A program made the position numbers and the translations under genes. Shown in pieces: positions 11,317 through 20,108 of a DNA stretch of 64,000 nt. Under the pieces are notes generated by a model. It was not told the DNA's origin, ran no database searches, and saw only the letters and a list, made by a program, of their open reading frames with translations. This DNA is from JAXMAR01 sp046350295 (lineage in GTDB: Bacteria > Planctomycetota > Planctomycetia > Gemmatales > Gemmataceae): assembly GCA_046350295.1 (NCBI GenBank), contig JAXMAR010000042.1, positions 1-64,000 on the forward strand. Reading direction: 5' to 3'. Each line of letters begins with the position of its first letter. Within the stretch, counting starts at the first letter, position 1.

Positions 11317-13491
11317 ATGAAACGCCGTGGAGCAACGCTGGTCGAGGTGCTGGTCGCCATCTTCGTCATGGCGCTCGGCATGATGGCGCTGTTGACGCTG
11401 TTCCCGCTCGGCGCCCTGCGCATGGCCCAGGCCATCCAGGACGACCGGACCGCGGCGTGCGCCGCCAACGCGGACGCTATCGCGACCATCAAGAGCCTGC
11501 GCAGCGACAAGACGGTCGTCTACGAGCCGACCGGCGTCCCCGCCACTCCGCTTGCCGATGTCTTCGCCTCCGATCTGCTGGCGCCGCCGTTTTCCAACGG
11601 CGCCGGCGGCGTGCCCCCCGATCCCAACGGCCCGAGCAACCCGGTGCTGGTGGACCCGGCGATCTATACCTCGGCCGCGGGCAATTCGTTCCAGAAGTGG
11701 GCCGGCGGCACGCAAGGCCTCGTGCCCCGGCGGACGACGAGCTTCATCAGCAGCTTGACCGACCAGTACCGCTGGTTCTCGTTCCTGGACGACTACGAGT
11801 TCGAGCGCGTCGGCACGACGCGCTTGCCGGGCGAGGTGGCTTTCCCGGTGTCGCGCGATCTGCGTTATTCCTGGGCTTACGTCCTCCAGCGGCCCAAGAC
11901 GTCCGAGCCGTCGGTCGTCGACATGGCGGTGCTCGTCTTCAAGAGCCGCGCCATCTCGGCGACGCCGCGCGAGTTCGTCTACACGACGGCGGGGCCGGTG
12001 CAGCAGCTCTTCGACACCGCGGCGAGCGTGGTGCGGATCGATTACTCGACGGTCGGCGAGATGCCGCTGCGGCCCGGCGACTGGATCATGGACGCCAGCG
12101 TCGCCATCAACGGCGGCAAGAGAATCTCGCACGCTTTCTTTTATCGCGTGGTCGGCGTCACCGAGGTCTCGGATACGCAGGTCGACGTGGAGGTGCAGAC
12201 GCCGTTCCGCGGTTTCGCCGCTCCTTTTCCCCAGCCTGCGCCCGGAGTTTTTCAGGGAACGGTCATCGTCTTCGACGGCCTCGTCGACGTCTTCGAGCGG
12301 CGGACGGGTTGGCGCGGCAATAAGGGGGGGCAGGCCGCCTGGCCTGCCACGTCAGGCCGGCCCGGCGGCCTGCTCCACAGGGGAAAAACGGTCATGATCC
12401 TGAAACGGAAGAAAACGCGGCGCGGCTTCACGCTCATCGAGCTCCTCGTGGCGATGTCGCTGACCGTCTTCGTCATGACCATCCTCTCGGATGCGTTCAC
12501 CAAGGGGCTGACCACCTTCAGTCAGCTCAAGTCGATCGGCGACATGCAAGAGAGCCTGCGCGTCGCGACCAGCAATCTCCGCAGCGACCTGAGCCAGGAC
12601 CATTTCAACGCCAAGCGCCGCGCCAGCGATCCGACCCTGTGGACCGATCCGCCGCGCGACGGCTTCGTCGTCCTCTATCAGGCGGGCGGCTCCCAGAGTG
12701 AGGGGACGGCAGACGGCATTCCGTCGCTACGGGCTACGACCCACGTCCTGCACCTTGCGGTGAAGCGCAGGGGCAACAAGGTCGACAATTTCTTCGCGGC
12801 GCCCGTGCCCGCCGGCTCCCCGCTGCTGACCGGCCGCACCGACCTCTACGGCGCCCCGGCCGACGCCACGCTGCGCGACGCAAATTTCAAGTCGCAGTGG
12901 GCGGAGGTGGCGTACTTCCTGGTGCGGACCGGCACGACCGTGGACAACGCCGACGCCACGACGACGGTGGGCGTCATCCCGGTCTACAACCTGTACCGCC
13001 TCGAGCTGACGGTCGTACCCGAGCCGACCGCCGTGAACGCGGCGGCCATTCCCGCCAGCACGGCGGGCTACAACGGGATCTGCTGCTATGACGACGGCAC
13101 GGGCAAGTTCTACTTCCCCGGTCCGAGCGACCTCGTCACGCCGGCCAAGCGGATGTTCAAGCCGTCGCTCGTCGTGCCGGGGACCGCCGGCTACAACGCC
13201 GCCGCGGTGAACAATTATGTCGCGCGGGCCAGCCTGGTGATGAGCGACGTCATCTCGTTCGACGTCCAGATGGTCCCCGCCTTTCCCGACCTGGTTCCTG
13301 AGACGCCGTTTGTCTTCGGCGACGTCGAGGGGGGCCTCTTCGACAGCGGTTCGGGGCCGTATCAGCAGACGATCAACATCAACACCGGACAAAAGCTGCC
13401 GGCGACGCTGAAGGGAATCTCCATCACCATCCGCGGCTGGGACCGGGGAAACGCACAAGGCCGGCAGGTGACGATGATCGTCGACATGTAG
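11317..13491 (+). CDS. two pseudopilins joined in one reading frame
   Basis: One uninterrupted frame encodes two complete prepilins. The first (from 11317) starts MKRRGATLVEVLVAIFVMALGMMALLTLFPLG, a GspI/PilV-like leader. The second starts at an internal ATG (12394) as MILKRKKTRRGFTLIELLVAMSLTVFVMTIL, a GspJ-like leader, with AGGGG upstream as its own ribosome-binding site. The linker between them (about 12321-12393) encodes Gly/Pro/Ala-rich sequence and contains a 10-bp inverted repeat, which looks like intergenic DNA. Adding one G to the GGG at 12306-12308 would bring the TAA at 12321-12323 into frame and end the first protein there. So these are probably two genes, 11317-12323 and 12394-13491, with a one-base loss. 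A true fusion cannot be excluded; it could not work as a normal pilin because the second leader would be internal. Confidence 0.8.
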   Translation: MKRRGATLVEVLVAIFVMALGMMALLTLFPLGALRMAQAIQDDRTAACAANADAIATIKSLRSDKTVVYEPTGVPATPLADVFASDLLAPPFSNGAGGVPPDPNGPSNPVLVDPAIYTSAAGNSFQKWAGGTQGLVPRRTTSFISSLTDQYRWFSFLDDYEFERVGTTRLPGEVAFPVSRDLRYSWAYVLQRPKTSEPSVVDMAVLVFKSRAISATPREFVYTTAGPVQQLFDTAASVVRIDYSTVGEMPLRPGDWIMDASVAINGGKRISHAFFYRVVGVTEVSDTQVDVEVQTPFRGFAAPFPQPAPGVFQGTVIVFDGLVDVFERRTGWRGNKGGQAAWPATSGRPGGLLHRGKTVMILKRKKTRRGFTLIELLVAMSLTVFVMTILSDAFTKGLTTFSQLKSIGDMQESLRVATSNLRSDLSQDHFNAKRRASDPTLWTDPPRDGFVVLYQAGGSQSEGTADGIPSLRATTHVLHLAVKRRGNKVDNFFAAPVPAGSPLLTGRTDLYGAPADATLRDANFKSQWAEVAYFLVRTGTTVDNADATTTVGVIPVYNLYRLELTVVPEPTAVNAAAIPASTAGYNGICCYDDGTGKFYFPGPSDLVTPAKRMFKPSLVVPGTAGYNAAAVNNYVARASLVMSDVISFDVQMVPAFPDLVPETPFVFGDVEGGLFDSGSGPYQQTININTGQKLPATLKGISITIRGWDRGNAQGRQVTMIVDM
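12330..12373. repeat. inverted repeat in the linker between two pseudopilin genes
   Basis: GCAGGCCGCC (12330-12339) is the exact reverse complement of GGCGGCCTGC (12364-12373), with a 24-base GC-rich loop. A related block, GGCAGGC-GA-GGCCGCCTGCC, occurs in the intergenic region near 19850, so this may belong to a dispersed palindromic family. Its presence argues that this stretch was intergenic rather than coding. Confidence 0.6.
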
Positions 13492-13564
13492 GCAACAAGG
13501 CTCGCCATTAGGCGGCGGCAAGCGCGGAAGGTTCGGATTCGCGGCGAGAAAGAAGGGCAGCATC

Positions 13565-16500
13565 ATGATCCATAACACGAAGCGAAGCGGCCGGCGGCGG
13601 GGCGTGGTGCTGCTCATCGTCATGGCGCTCCTGGCCCTGTTTGCCAGCGTCGGCCTGGCGTTTGTCTTCTACGCCGAGGCGGAGGCCGGGGTCGCGCAGA
13701 CGGCCAAGAGCGGCGAGAACAAGCTGCTGGCGGACGTGGAGCCGGAGTTGCTCCTGAATTACTTCCTGAACCAGTTGATTTACGACACGACAAACGAGTA
13801 CTCGGCGCTCCGCGGCTACAGCCTCGCCCGGACGGAATACGGTGGCGATCCGACATACGAGCAGAGCGTCGTCAGCGGAGCGTCGCCGGTGGCGAGCGGC
13901 GTGAACGGCATCCCGTTCAACGGCGTCGGCAACATCCTGTTCACGCACACCTTCGGCAAGGCGGCGGGCGCCAACAGCCGGCAGCTTCTCGTCAACACCA
14001 AGTACGACGCGGACGGCTTCACGCTGATGCCCGGCTGGTACAGCGTCAAGGAGGATGCCGCGAACAGACGCTTCCTTGGCGGCGAGAACGGGCCGACCAC
14101 CTATCCGAGCCTGAGCAACCCGTTCCTGGCCGCCGTGAACGCCAGGGGCGAAGTGCTCCTGCCTTCGTACAAGCGCTGGTGGGCGGAGATGGCGGCGGCC
14201 GACCCGAATTACGCCAGCTTCGGCAAGTACACGACGTTCACGCCCCATCCGACGTATCACCCGGCCTTCCAGGGAACCGACGCCGACGGTGGCCCGCCCG
14301 TCAAACAGCTCCCCTTCGGCCCCGGCACGCGCAACCCGGCCGGCGGCTATTTCCTCGGCGACAGCTACTGGATCTCGGCGGGCTTCCCGGTGATCACCGC
14401 GGCGAACGGCAAGAAATACACCGTTCTGTTCGCGCCGCTCATCGTCGACCTGGACAACCGCGTCAACCTGCTGGCGCATGGCAACATCCGCGGGCCGGGC
14501 AATACGCACCTCTCGCATCACGGCTTCGGCCGCTGGGAAGTGAACCCGACGCGCAACGACACCGCCACGCTGGCGACGACGACGCCGATCGTGAGCCCGG
14601 CGGATTTCGCGACCTTCGTCACCAGCATCGGCCGGACGCCGACAACGCCGCTGACCGATTCGCGCTACTGGTGGCTTGCGGCGAACCGCGGCCCGGCCCC
14701 GCCGCCGCCCCCGCCGCCGTATCCGCCCGCCGGCTCGCGCTTCGACTTCGACGCCTCGACCACGGCGATGGCCATGCCCTCGGGCACGAACGCGGCCGCA
14801 AATAACTTCTCGATCTACCCGACCTACCCGGCGGGCTTCGACAACGGCGACCCCGGCGAGGTGGCCACGCATCCGGCGGGCTACAACTATTTCGGTCTGG
14901 CGGCGACGGTCAAACATCCGTCCCACCTGGACGCGCTCTACAACTCCTTCGGCAAGGGCTCGCCGGCGCTGACGAGCAACCTGTTCAAGTTCATGTCGCC
15001 CAGCCTGGTGACCGCCGGTAATCCGTACGACGCGAACAAGATCCGGGCCCGCAACCTGATGACCGTGCTCAGCCACGACTTCAACCGGCCGGGGTTAATT
15101 CCGTTCTTGCAGAACAACGCGACCTACGCTTCGACCTACACCTACACCTATCCGATTCCCCCCGGCGGCATGCCCTATCCGGTCGGCGCCGCGACTGCCG
15201 CCGCGCCCGCCGGCGCGCCGCAGCCGTTCCCAAGTCCGCCGGCGGCGCCACCGTTCAAGGGCGATTTCAATGATGCGCCGTGGGCGCCCTACGCCGCCAA
15301 GTCCTTGGACCCAAGCAAGCCAGGGATGACGATGCTGGAGCGACTCAACCTGAACCGGCCGCTGACGGAGTATCCGCCGCCCGCGCCGACGACGGGGTTC
15401 ATGAACCCCGCCGACCCGGTCTATCTGCAAGCCGTGCAGGACCGACAAACGATGGCCAACGACATCTACAAGTACCTGGTCATGGTGACGGGCGCTCAGG
15501 ACCCCAACGTCGTCGCGATTGGAAACACGACGCCTCAGTTCCGCGCGGCCCGCTGGCTGGCCCAGCTCGCAGTCAACATCGTCGACTACATCGACAATGA
15601 CGACTACATGACGCCGTTTCCTTGGAACGTGGGTGATCTCACGCCCGCAAATGCGAAGGAGATGCTATTCGGCACGGAAAAACCTTCTCTGGTCATCAAC
15701 GAGGCCTACGCGCAGTATGACGACAATCCAAACGACAGCGGCCTTCAGGACCCCGACCCGAAAAACTGGATCGTCAAGGACGGCTTCTATCGCCTGAGCT
15801 GCTGGGCGGAGTTGTATAACCCGGGCGATGCCACGGTGGCCGGTTACAACTGGCCGCGTGACGGCGGCGCCGCCAAGCTCAAGGGCCTGGGCGGCGCGAT
15901 CTACCAGCTTGCATTGAAAAAAGCCGATCCGAATCCCGCGCTACCTGCCGCCATGCGGGCGCCTGAGAACGCGATCGGCGTCCCCGACCCGGCGACGATC
16001 TGGCAGGACCCGACCAACGGGCCCTGTGTCGTCAAGGACTGGGGGACAAACGGAGATACCTTCAGCACCGTGGCGCCCCTCCCAGCCGTGCCTGGGAACC
16101 GCTTCAACAATCCGGCGGTGGGCCCGGGTGGGCCCGCTGCCAACGGCTTCTTCGTCGTCGGCCCGGACCTGGGGGCCAAGACATTCGTCCAGCCGGCGCG
16201 TGACCCGGCGTTCGCCGCGCCCTCCCACAAGTCCAAGGCGATGACCGCCCGCGTTGCCATCAACGACCCCGCGGTGAACCCGACGGTGACGCTCGTCCTT
16301 CAGCGCCTCGCCTGTCCCCATTTGCCCCCCGCGGCCGACAACCCCTACGTCACGGTCGATTTTGTGGAGATCCCGTCCCCCTCGATGATCACTGTGACCG
16401 ACAAGGTGGTCGGCCAAGTGGCGGCGCCGCCGCCGTGGGGAGCGTCGATGGGGCGGCGCCAGCCGTTTGCCGCGGCCGCCGCAGCCTTGGTCGCGCAGAA

Positions 16501-17833
16501 TCCGAACGCAGCCGGGGCTCCGGCTGGGCTCGTCAAGAACACGTTTTACCGGCAAAACTGCGTGGAGAACGCGACGCCCGTCGACTTCAATCGGGCCACC
16601 ACGCCGACCCAGACGCTGGACCCCTTCGACTGGCTCGTCCACCTCGATCGGCCCCTCGTGAGCACGATGGAACTGGTCCATTGCTCCGGCTATCGGCCAC
16701 ACGAACTCACCCAGCAATTCGTCACCGTCTCGGCCGGCAACGTCTACCGCCATAACCATCGGGCGCCCTGGTACAACGAAGCCGGTGGAACGACCGGCTC
16801 GCCGGAGCGAGCGACGGCCGAGAACAGCCTGATCTATCGCTTCCTGGAGGTGGCCGGCACGCCGGACCTGATGGCAGGCCAATCGTACAGCGGCCGTGTG
16901 CCGGGGAAGATCAACATCAACACTATCTGGGACCTGGAGACCTTCCTCGCGCTCTGCGATCCGAACGGGTCGAGCGGCTTCAGCGTGAACGACGCAAAGG
17001 ACATTTACTTCGCGATGTATGGGATCCGGACACCAGGGCCCAACGGTACCCCAGAGAACGGTGGCGGCGACGACGGAATGCCGTTCATGCAAGACAGAAC
17101 CTTTGCGCCGTTCTCAATCGGTGTCAGCGACGGAGGCCCGGGCAAGCAATCTCCGTTCCCGACCGGTGTGGACAACACGCTCATTCGTTCGCTGCCCGGG
17201 AATCCAGCCAAGCGCTTGTTTGAGCCACCGTTGACGACTAGCCCGGGCGGAGCGCCGCCGAATCCCTATCAGAAGCTCGAGCTTCTCACGAAGATCTACA
17301 ACAGCGTCACGACGCGCAGCAACTGCTTCGCCGTCTGGGTGACGATGGGCTTTTTCGAGGTGGATGACTCGGTGAACCCGCCGCGTCTGGGAGCCGAGGT
17401 TGGCCGAGCCGACAACCGGCACATTCGCCACAAGTTTTTCGCCATCATCGACCGGACGGCGATCAAGGCGCGCCTCTCCGCCACGCCCGACGGCAGCGGG
17501 CCGGAGAATCGGCTGACACTGGTGGCCGACACCGTCGTTCCAGCCGGTACAACGGTCACCACGACGGTCAACGTCCCACAGATGAGTTTCCCGTTGCTCT
17601 CCGGCGGAACGTTGAACATTGTCCCCGGAACCGTGGTGACGCTGTCCCCGGATTTGCCGAATGAGGAGACGACCATTGTGGAGACGGTGGGCGCCAATAG
17701 CTTCACGTGCAAGAACGTCCGCAGCCACAAGGCGGGTGAAGAGGTAATTTTCCGCTGCTGGACAGGCCCGTGGCGGAACTACGATGTGCGACGCGACACG
17801 GCTGTCGTGCCGTATTTCACTGTTATTGACTGA
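13565..17833 (+). CDS. giant GspK-like pseudopilus protein
   Basis: A 1,422-residue protein that begins MIHNTKRSGRRRGVVLLIVMALLALFASVGLAFVFYAEAEAGV. This is the GspK/PilX type of leader, with a basic run and Gly-Val before a hydrophobic helix, and without the Glu+5 of major pilins. Near residues 1110-1150 is GKININTIWDLETFLALC, which matches the helix-hairpin-helix region of GspK (xNINTA). The rest is a very long, Pro/Gly/Asn-rich extracytoplasmic region. Ordinary GspK proteins are about 300-350 residues, so this is roughly four times longer. Such enlarged members are seen in planctomycetes (family knowledge). It follows the other pseudopilins and ends at a strong terminator. It may form the tip of the pseudopilus; its cargo is unknown. 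Confidence 0.75.
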   Translation: MIHNTKRSGRRRGVVLLIVMALLALFASVGLAFVFYAEAEAGVAQTAKSGENKLLADVEPELLLNYFLNQLIYDTTNEYSALRGYSLARTEYGGDPTYEQSVVSGASPVASGVNGIPFNGVGNILFTHTFGKAAGANSRQLLVNTKYDADGFTLMPGWYSVKEDAANRRFLGGENGPTTYPSLSNPFLAAVNARGEVLLPSYKRWWAEMAAADPNYASFGKYTTFTPHPTYHPAFQGTDADGGPPVKQLPFGPGTRNPAGGYFLGDSYWISAGFPVITAANGKKYTVLFAPLIVDLDNRVNLLAHGNIRGPGNTHLSHHGFGRWEVNPTRNDTATLATTTPIVSPADFATFVTSIGRTPTTPLTDSRYWWLAANRGPAPPPPPPPYPPAGSRFDFDASTTAMAMPSGTNAAANNFSIYPTYPAGFDNGDPGEVATHPAGYNYFGLAATVKHPSHLDALYNSFGKGSPALTSNLFKFMSPSLVTAGNPYDANKIRARNLMTVLSHDFNRPGLIPFLQNNATYASTYTYTYPIPPGGMPYPVGAATAAAPAGAPQPFPSPPAAPPFKGDFNDAPWAPYAAKSLDPSKPGMTMLERLNLNRPLTEYPPPAPTTGFMNPADPVYLQAVQDRQTMANDIYKYLVMVTGAQDPNVVAIGNTTPQFRAARWLAQLAVNIVDYIDNDDYMTPFPWNVGDLTPANAKEMLFGTEKPSLVINEAYAQYDDNPNDSGLQDPDPKNWIVKDGFYRLSCWAELYNPGDATVAGYNWPRDGGAAKLKGLGGAIYQLALKKADPNPALPAAMRAPENAIGVPDPATIWQDPTNGPCVVKDWGTNGDTFSTVAPLPAVPGNRFNNPAVGPGGPAANGFFVVGPDLGAKTFVQPARDPAFAAPSHKSKAMTARVAINDPAVNPTVTLVLQRLACPHLPPAADNPYVTVDFVEIPSPSMITVTDKVVGQVAAPPPWGASMGRRQPFAAAAAALVAQNPNAAGAPAGLVKNTFYRQNCVENATPVDFNRATTPTQTLDPFDWLVHLDRPLVSTMELVHCSGYRPHELTQQFVTVSAGNVYRHNHRAPWYNEAGGTTGSPERATAENSLIYRFLEVAGTPDLMAGQSYSGRVPGKININTIWDLETFLALCDPNGSSGFSVNDAKDIYFAMYGIRTPGPNGTPENGGGDDGMPFMQDRTFAPFSIGVSDGGPGKQSPFPTGVDNTLIRSLPGNPAKRLFEPPLTTSPGGAPPNPYQKLELLTKIYNSVTTRSNCFAVWVTMGFFEVDDSVNPPRLGAEVGRADNRHIRHKFFAIIDRTAIKARLSATPDGSGPENRLTLVADTVVPAGTTVTTTVNVPQMSFPLLSGGTLNIVPGTVVTLSPDLPNEETTIVETVGANSFTCKNVRSHKAGEEVIFRCWTGPWRNYDVRRDTAVVPYFTVID

Positions 17834-17844
17834 GACCTGGATCA

Positions 17845-17875
17845 GGCGCGGCGGCCCCCGCCGCGCCTTTCTTTT
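17845..17875 (+). terminator. rho-independent terminator after the secretion/pilin block
   Basis: A perfect 10-bp stem (GGCGCGGCGG at 17845-17854 and CCGCCGCGCC at 17858-17867) closes a three-base loop and is followed by TTTCTTTTTTT. It lies twelve bases past the stop of the GspK-like gene. Confidence 0.92.
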
Positions 17876-17986
17876 TTTACATTTTTCGTTTGTTGCCTAC
17901 TTGCAACTTCGCTATCTTACCACTCGGGTTCGAACAACGCGTCTTCGTTCACGAAAGCGTGTTCCGTCCTTTCGAATCAGGAGAGA

Positions 17987-18658
17987 ATGATGCGCCCAGG
18001 ATCCTTCTTGCGAGTTGGCGTTCTTGGCTTGCTTGGTCTGGCGCTGCTGAGCACCGATGCTCGCGCGGACTTGATCGGCACGTCCGTGAGCGGCCAGATG
18101 AAGATTGACGGCGACGTCACGAACAGCAATTGGTTCGACCCGGCGAAGGGGAAGGTCCCAGCCGGGTTCTTGAACACTGCCGGGACGACCGTTCAGATTT
18201 CCGGCTCGGCTGTCGAGTTTGGTTTCGACGATGGCCCCGGGGCTTTTACCAACAGAAACACTGCGGATTTCAATGGTTCCAGCTTGACCTTGCAAGACAT
18301 AAGCAGCTCTGGGGTTTCGGCGTCGATTACGTACATCTTCGTGGATTCGGCGCTCAACGGGCTGGCGCTAAGCACCGGGTCGAACTCTTTCCCTTCCGGT
18401 CTGACAGCGTCGCTGGTTGGGGATACCTTGACCATTGTCACACCTCAGTTTTCTTTCCTGCCTGATACGAGTTCGAAAAGCTTCACCGCCGTGTTCAACT
18501 TTAATGGCACGTCGAATGGTGGCGGAGGAAACGGAAGCGGCCCCACTGCGACACCTGAGCCGACCACGCTCGCCCTGATGATCTTCGGGGGTGTCGCTCT
18601 GGTGGGTTTGCAGCGACGACGTCTTGCGAACGCGCGGCGGCGAGCAGACGTCGGATGA
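17987..18658 (+). CDS. PEP-CTERM sorting-domain protein
   Basis: A 223-residue exported protein. It has an N-terminal signal peptide (MMRPGSFLRVGVLGLLGLALLSTDARA, cleavage after ARA) and a mature beta-rich, Ser/Thr/Asn-rich body. A Gly/Asn linker leads to the C-terminal sorting tripartite signal: PEP (in TPEPTTLALM), a hydrophobic segment (IFGGVALVGL) and an Arg cluster (QRRRLANARRR). Proteins of this kind are processed by exosortase and often attach to the surface or extracellular matrix. AGGAGAG precedes the start. A terminator precedes the gene, so it has its own transcription. The mature domain shows no enzyme motif. Confidence 0.88.
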   Translation: MMRPGSFLRVGVLGLLGLALLSTDARADLIGTSVSGQMKIDGDVTNSNWFDPAKGKVPAGFLNTAGTTVQISGSAVEFGFDDGPGAFTNRNTADFNGSSLTLQDISSSGVSASITYIFVDSALNGLALSTGSNSFPSGLTASLVGDTLTIVTPQFSFLPDTSSKSFTAVFNFNGTSNGGGGNGSGPTATPEPTTLALMIFGGVALVGLQRRRLANARRRADVG

Positions 18659-18677
18659 TCGGTTCGAGCGAAAACGC

Positions 18678-18717
18678 AAAGCGCCGCCGGCGGGCATGAG
18701 CCTTGTCGGCGCCTTTT
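18678..18717 (+). terminator. probable rho-independent terminator
   Basis: GCGCCG (18681-18686) pairs with CGGCGC (18707-18712), with a smaller inner GGC/GCC pair, followed by CTTTTT. It lies between the PEP-CTERM gene and the convergent Ntn-hydrolase gene. Confidence 0.7.
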
Positions 18718-18790
18718 TGCGCCAGAACCTCGCGCTCGGACACACGTCTCCCACTGCATCGCCGCTTTTCGAATCGCTCTCACTTCGTGT

Positions 18791-19792
18791 TCACTTCATC
18801 TCCGCCCCGATGCCCGCCGCCTTCTGCAACTCCACCTTCGCTCCCCGGTTGGTCGCGTACTGAAAGTCCGTCCGCGCCGTGCAGGAGGCGCCGAAGCGGC
18901 CTTTGACGTCGAGGGCGATGAAGGCGACTTCAGGTGGGTGGACGCCGCGCCGCACCGCCGTCTGGTTGACGCGGCGGACGGCGTCCTCGCAGGCTTCCTG
19001 GGGGGTGCGGCCGGCGCGCATGCGTTCGACGACGAAGAAGCTGCCGCCGATGCGGATGATCTCCTCACCGACGCCGGTGGCGCCCGCGGCCCCGGCGCTG
19101 TTATCGACATAGAGGCCGGCGCCGATGATCGGGGAGTCGCCGACGCGGCCGGGAAACTTGTGGTCGAGGCCGGAGGTAGTACAGACGCCACCGAGGTTGC
19201 CTTTCTGATCGAGGGTGAGCACCGTGACGGTGTCGTGGTCGGCTTCGGACGCGGAGAGCGTGCCGCTTTCCGGCGGAACGACTGGACCGGCGCCCGCGTG
19301 GGGCACGCCGTCTCTGGAAACGTCATGGCCGAGGGGGTGCTCGGCCTTGGCGTCTTTCGGGGCAGGGGGGCGGGGGCGGACCTCGGGTTTGCGCTTGTAC
19401 CAGGCGGCGACGCTTTCGGGGGTGTGCAGCGTCTCCAGGGGAAACCGCTCCTGGACGGCGAAGAGCTGGGCGCCGCGACCGACGAGCAGGATATGGGGCG
19501 TGCGCTCCATGACGCGGCGGGCGACGGCGGCGGCGTGGCGGACGTTCTCGAGGCCGGCGATGGCGCCGCAGTCGAGGGTGCGGCCGTCCATGACGCAGGC
19601 GTCGAGGGAGACGTTGCCGATGCGATCGGCGAGGCCGGCGAAGCCGACGGAATGGACGGTGGGATCGTCCTCGACGGCCTGGGCGCCGGCGAGCGCGGCA
19701 TCGAGGGCAGGGCGTCCATCACGCAGGAGTGGGATGGCGGTCCGCACGGCGGTCTGTCCAAAAGGCCAGGTGGCGATGACAGCGAAAGGCAT
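18791..19792 (-). CDS. N4-(beta-N-acetylglucosaminyl)-L-asparaginase family (Ntn hydrolase)
   Basis: A 333-residue member of the asparaginase-2 / glycosylasparaginase family. These enzymes cleave themselves before a Thr that then acts as nucleophile. The signature HDTVTVLTLD (about 186-195) places that Thr at about 188. GNLGGVCTTSG and GDSPIIGAGLYVDNSAGA, also typical, follow. The insertion between the alpha and beta parts is Pro-rich (RPRPPAPKDAKAEHP). The chosen ATG is preceded by AGGAGA on the coding strand; a longer frame to 19867 has no such site. No signal peptide is evident, so the enzyme is probably cytoplasmic. Substrate (glycosyl-asparagine or isoaspartyl peptide) cannot be settled from sequence. 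Confidence 0.88.
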   Translation of the reverse strand: MPFAVIATWPFGQTAVRTAIPLLRDGRPALDAALAGAQAVEDDPTVHSVGFAGLADRIGNVSLDACVMDGRTLDCGAIAGLENVRHAAAVARRVMERTPHILLVGRGAQLFAVQERFPLETLHTPESVAAWYKRKPEVRPRPPAPKDAKAEHPLGHDVSRDGVPHAGAGPVVPPESGTLSASEADHDTVTVLTLDQKGNLGGVCTTSGLDHKFPGRVGDSPIIGAGLYVDNSAGAAGATGVGEEIIRIGGSFFVVERMRAGRTPQEACEDAVRRVNQTAVRRGVHPPEVAFIALDVKGRFGASCTARTDFQYATNRGAKVELQKAAGIGAEMK

Positions 19793-20108
19793 GAACGTCT
19801 CCTGAAGGCTGAAGGATCGCGCCAAGAGATCCGCCGGCAGCGCGGCAGGCGAGGCCGCCTGCCCCACGTGGTGCGGCCCCGGGGTTCGGGGGATTTGCGT
19901 GGAATTGTACCCTTGCCGAGGGACGTTGTGGTGCGTAAAAACGCCACAGCTTCACGTTTTCTTCCGAATAATTCGCTTGGGCTTCCACCTAGGTTCTTGC
20001 AAAGCCCGCCCTGGGTTTGTACCCTCTGCCATGAGAGGGTTTCGCAGGAAAGATGCCCCCCTGCCTGTGTCCGTCATGGGCCGTCCGTAAAACGCCGTCG
20101 GAGGTGGT
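19793..20108. other. intergenic region between divergent genes
   Basis: About 316 bases between the divergently read Ntn-hydrolase and GNAT-aminotransferase genes. It should contain promoters for both. I see a palindromic block (GGCAGGC-GA-GGCCGCCTGCC) near 19850-19872 and a small hairpin CCCTCT-GCCATG-AGAGGG near 20023-20040, but no recognisable operator. GTCGGAGGTGG just before 20109 is the ribosome-binding site of the next gene. Confidence 0.5.
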
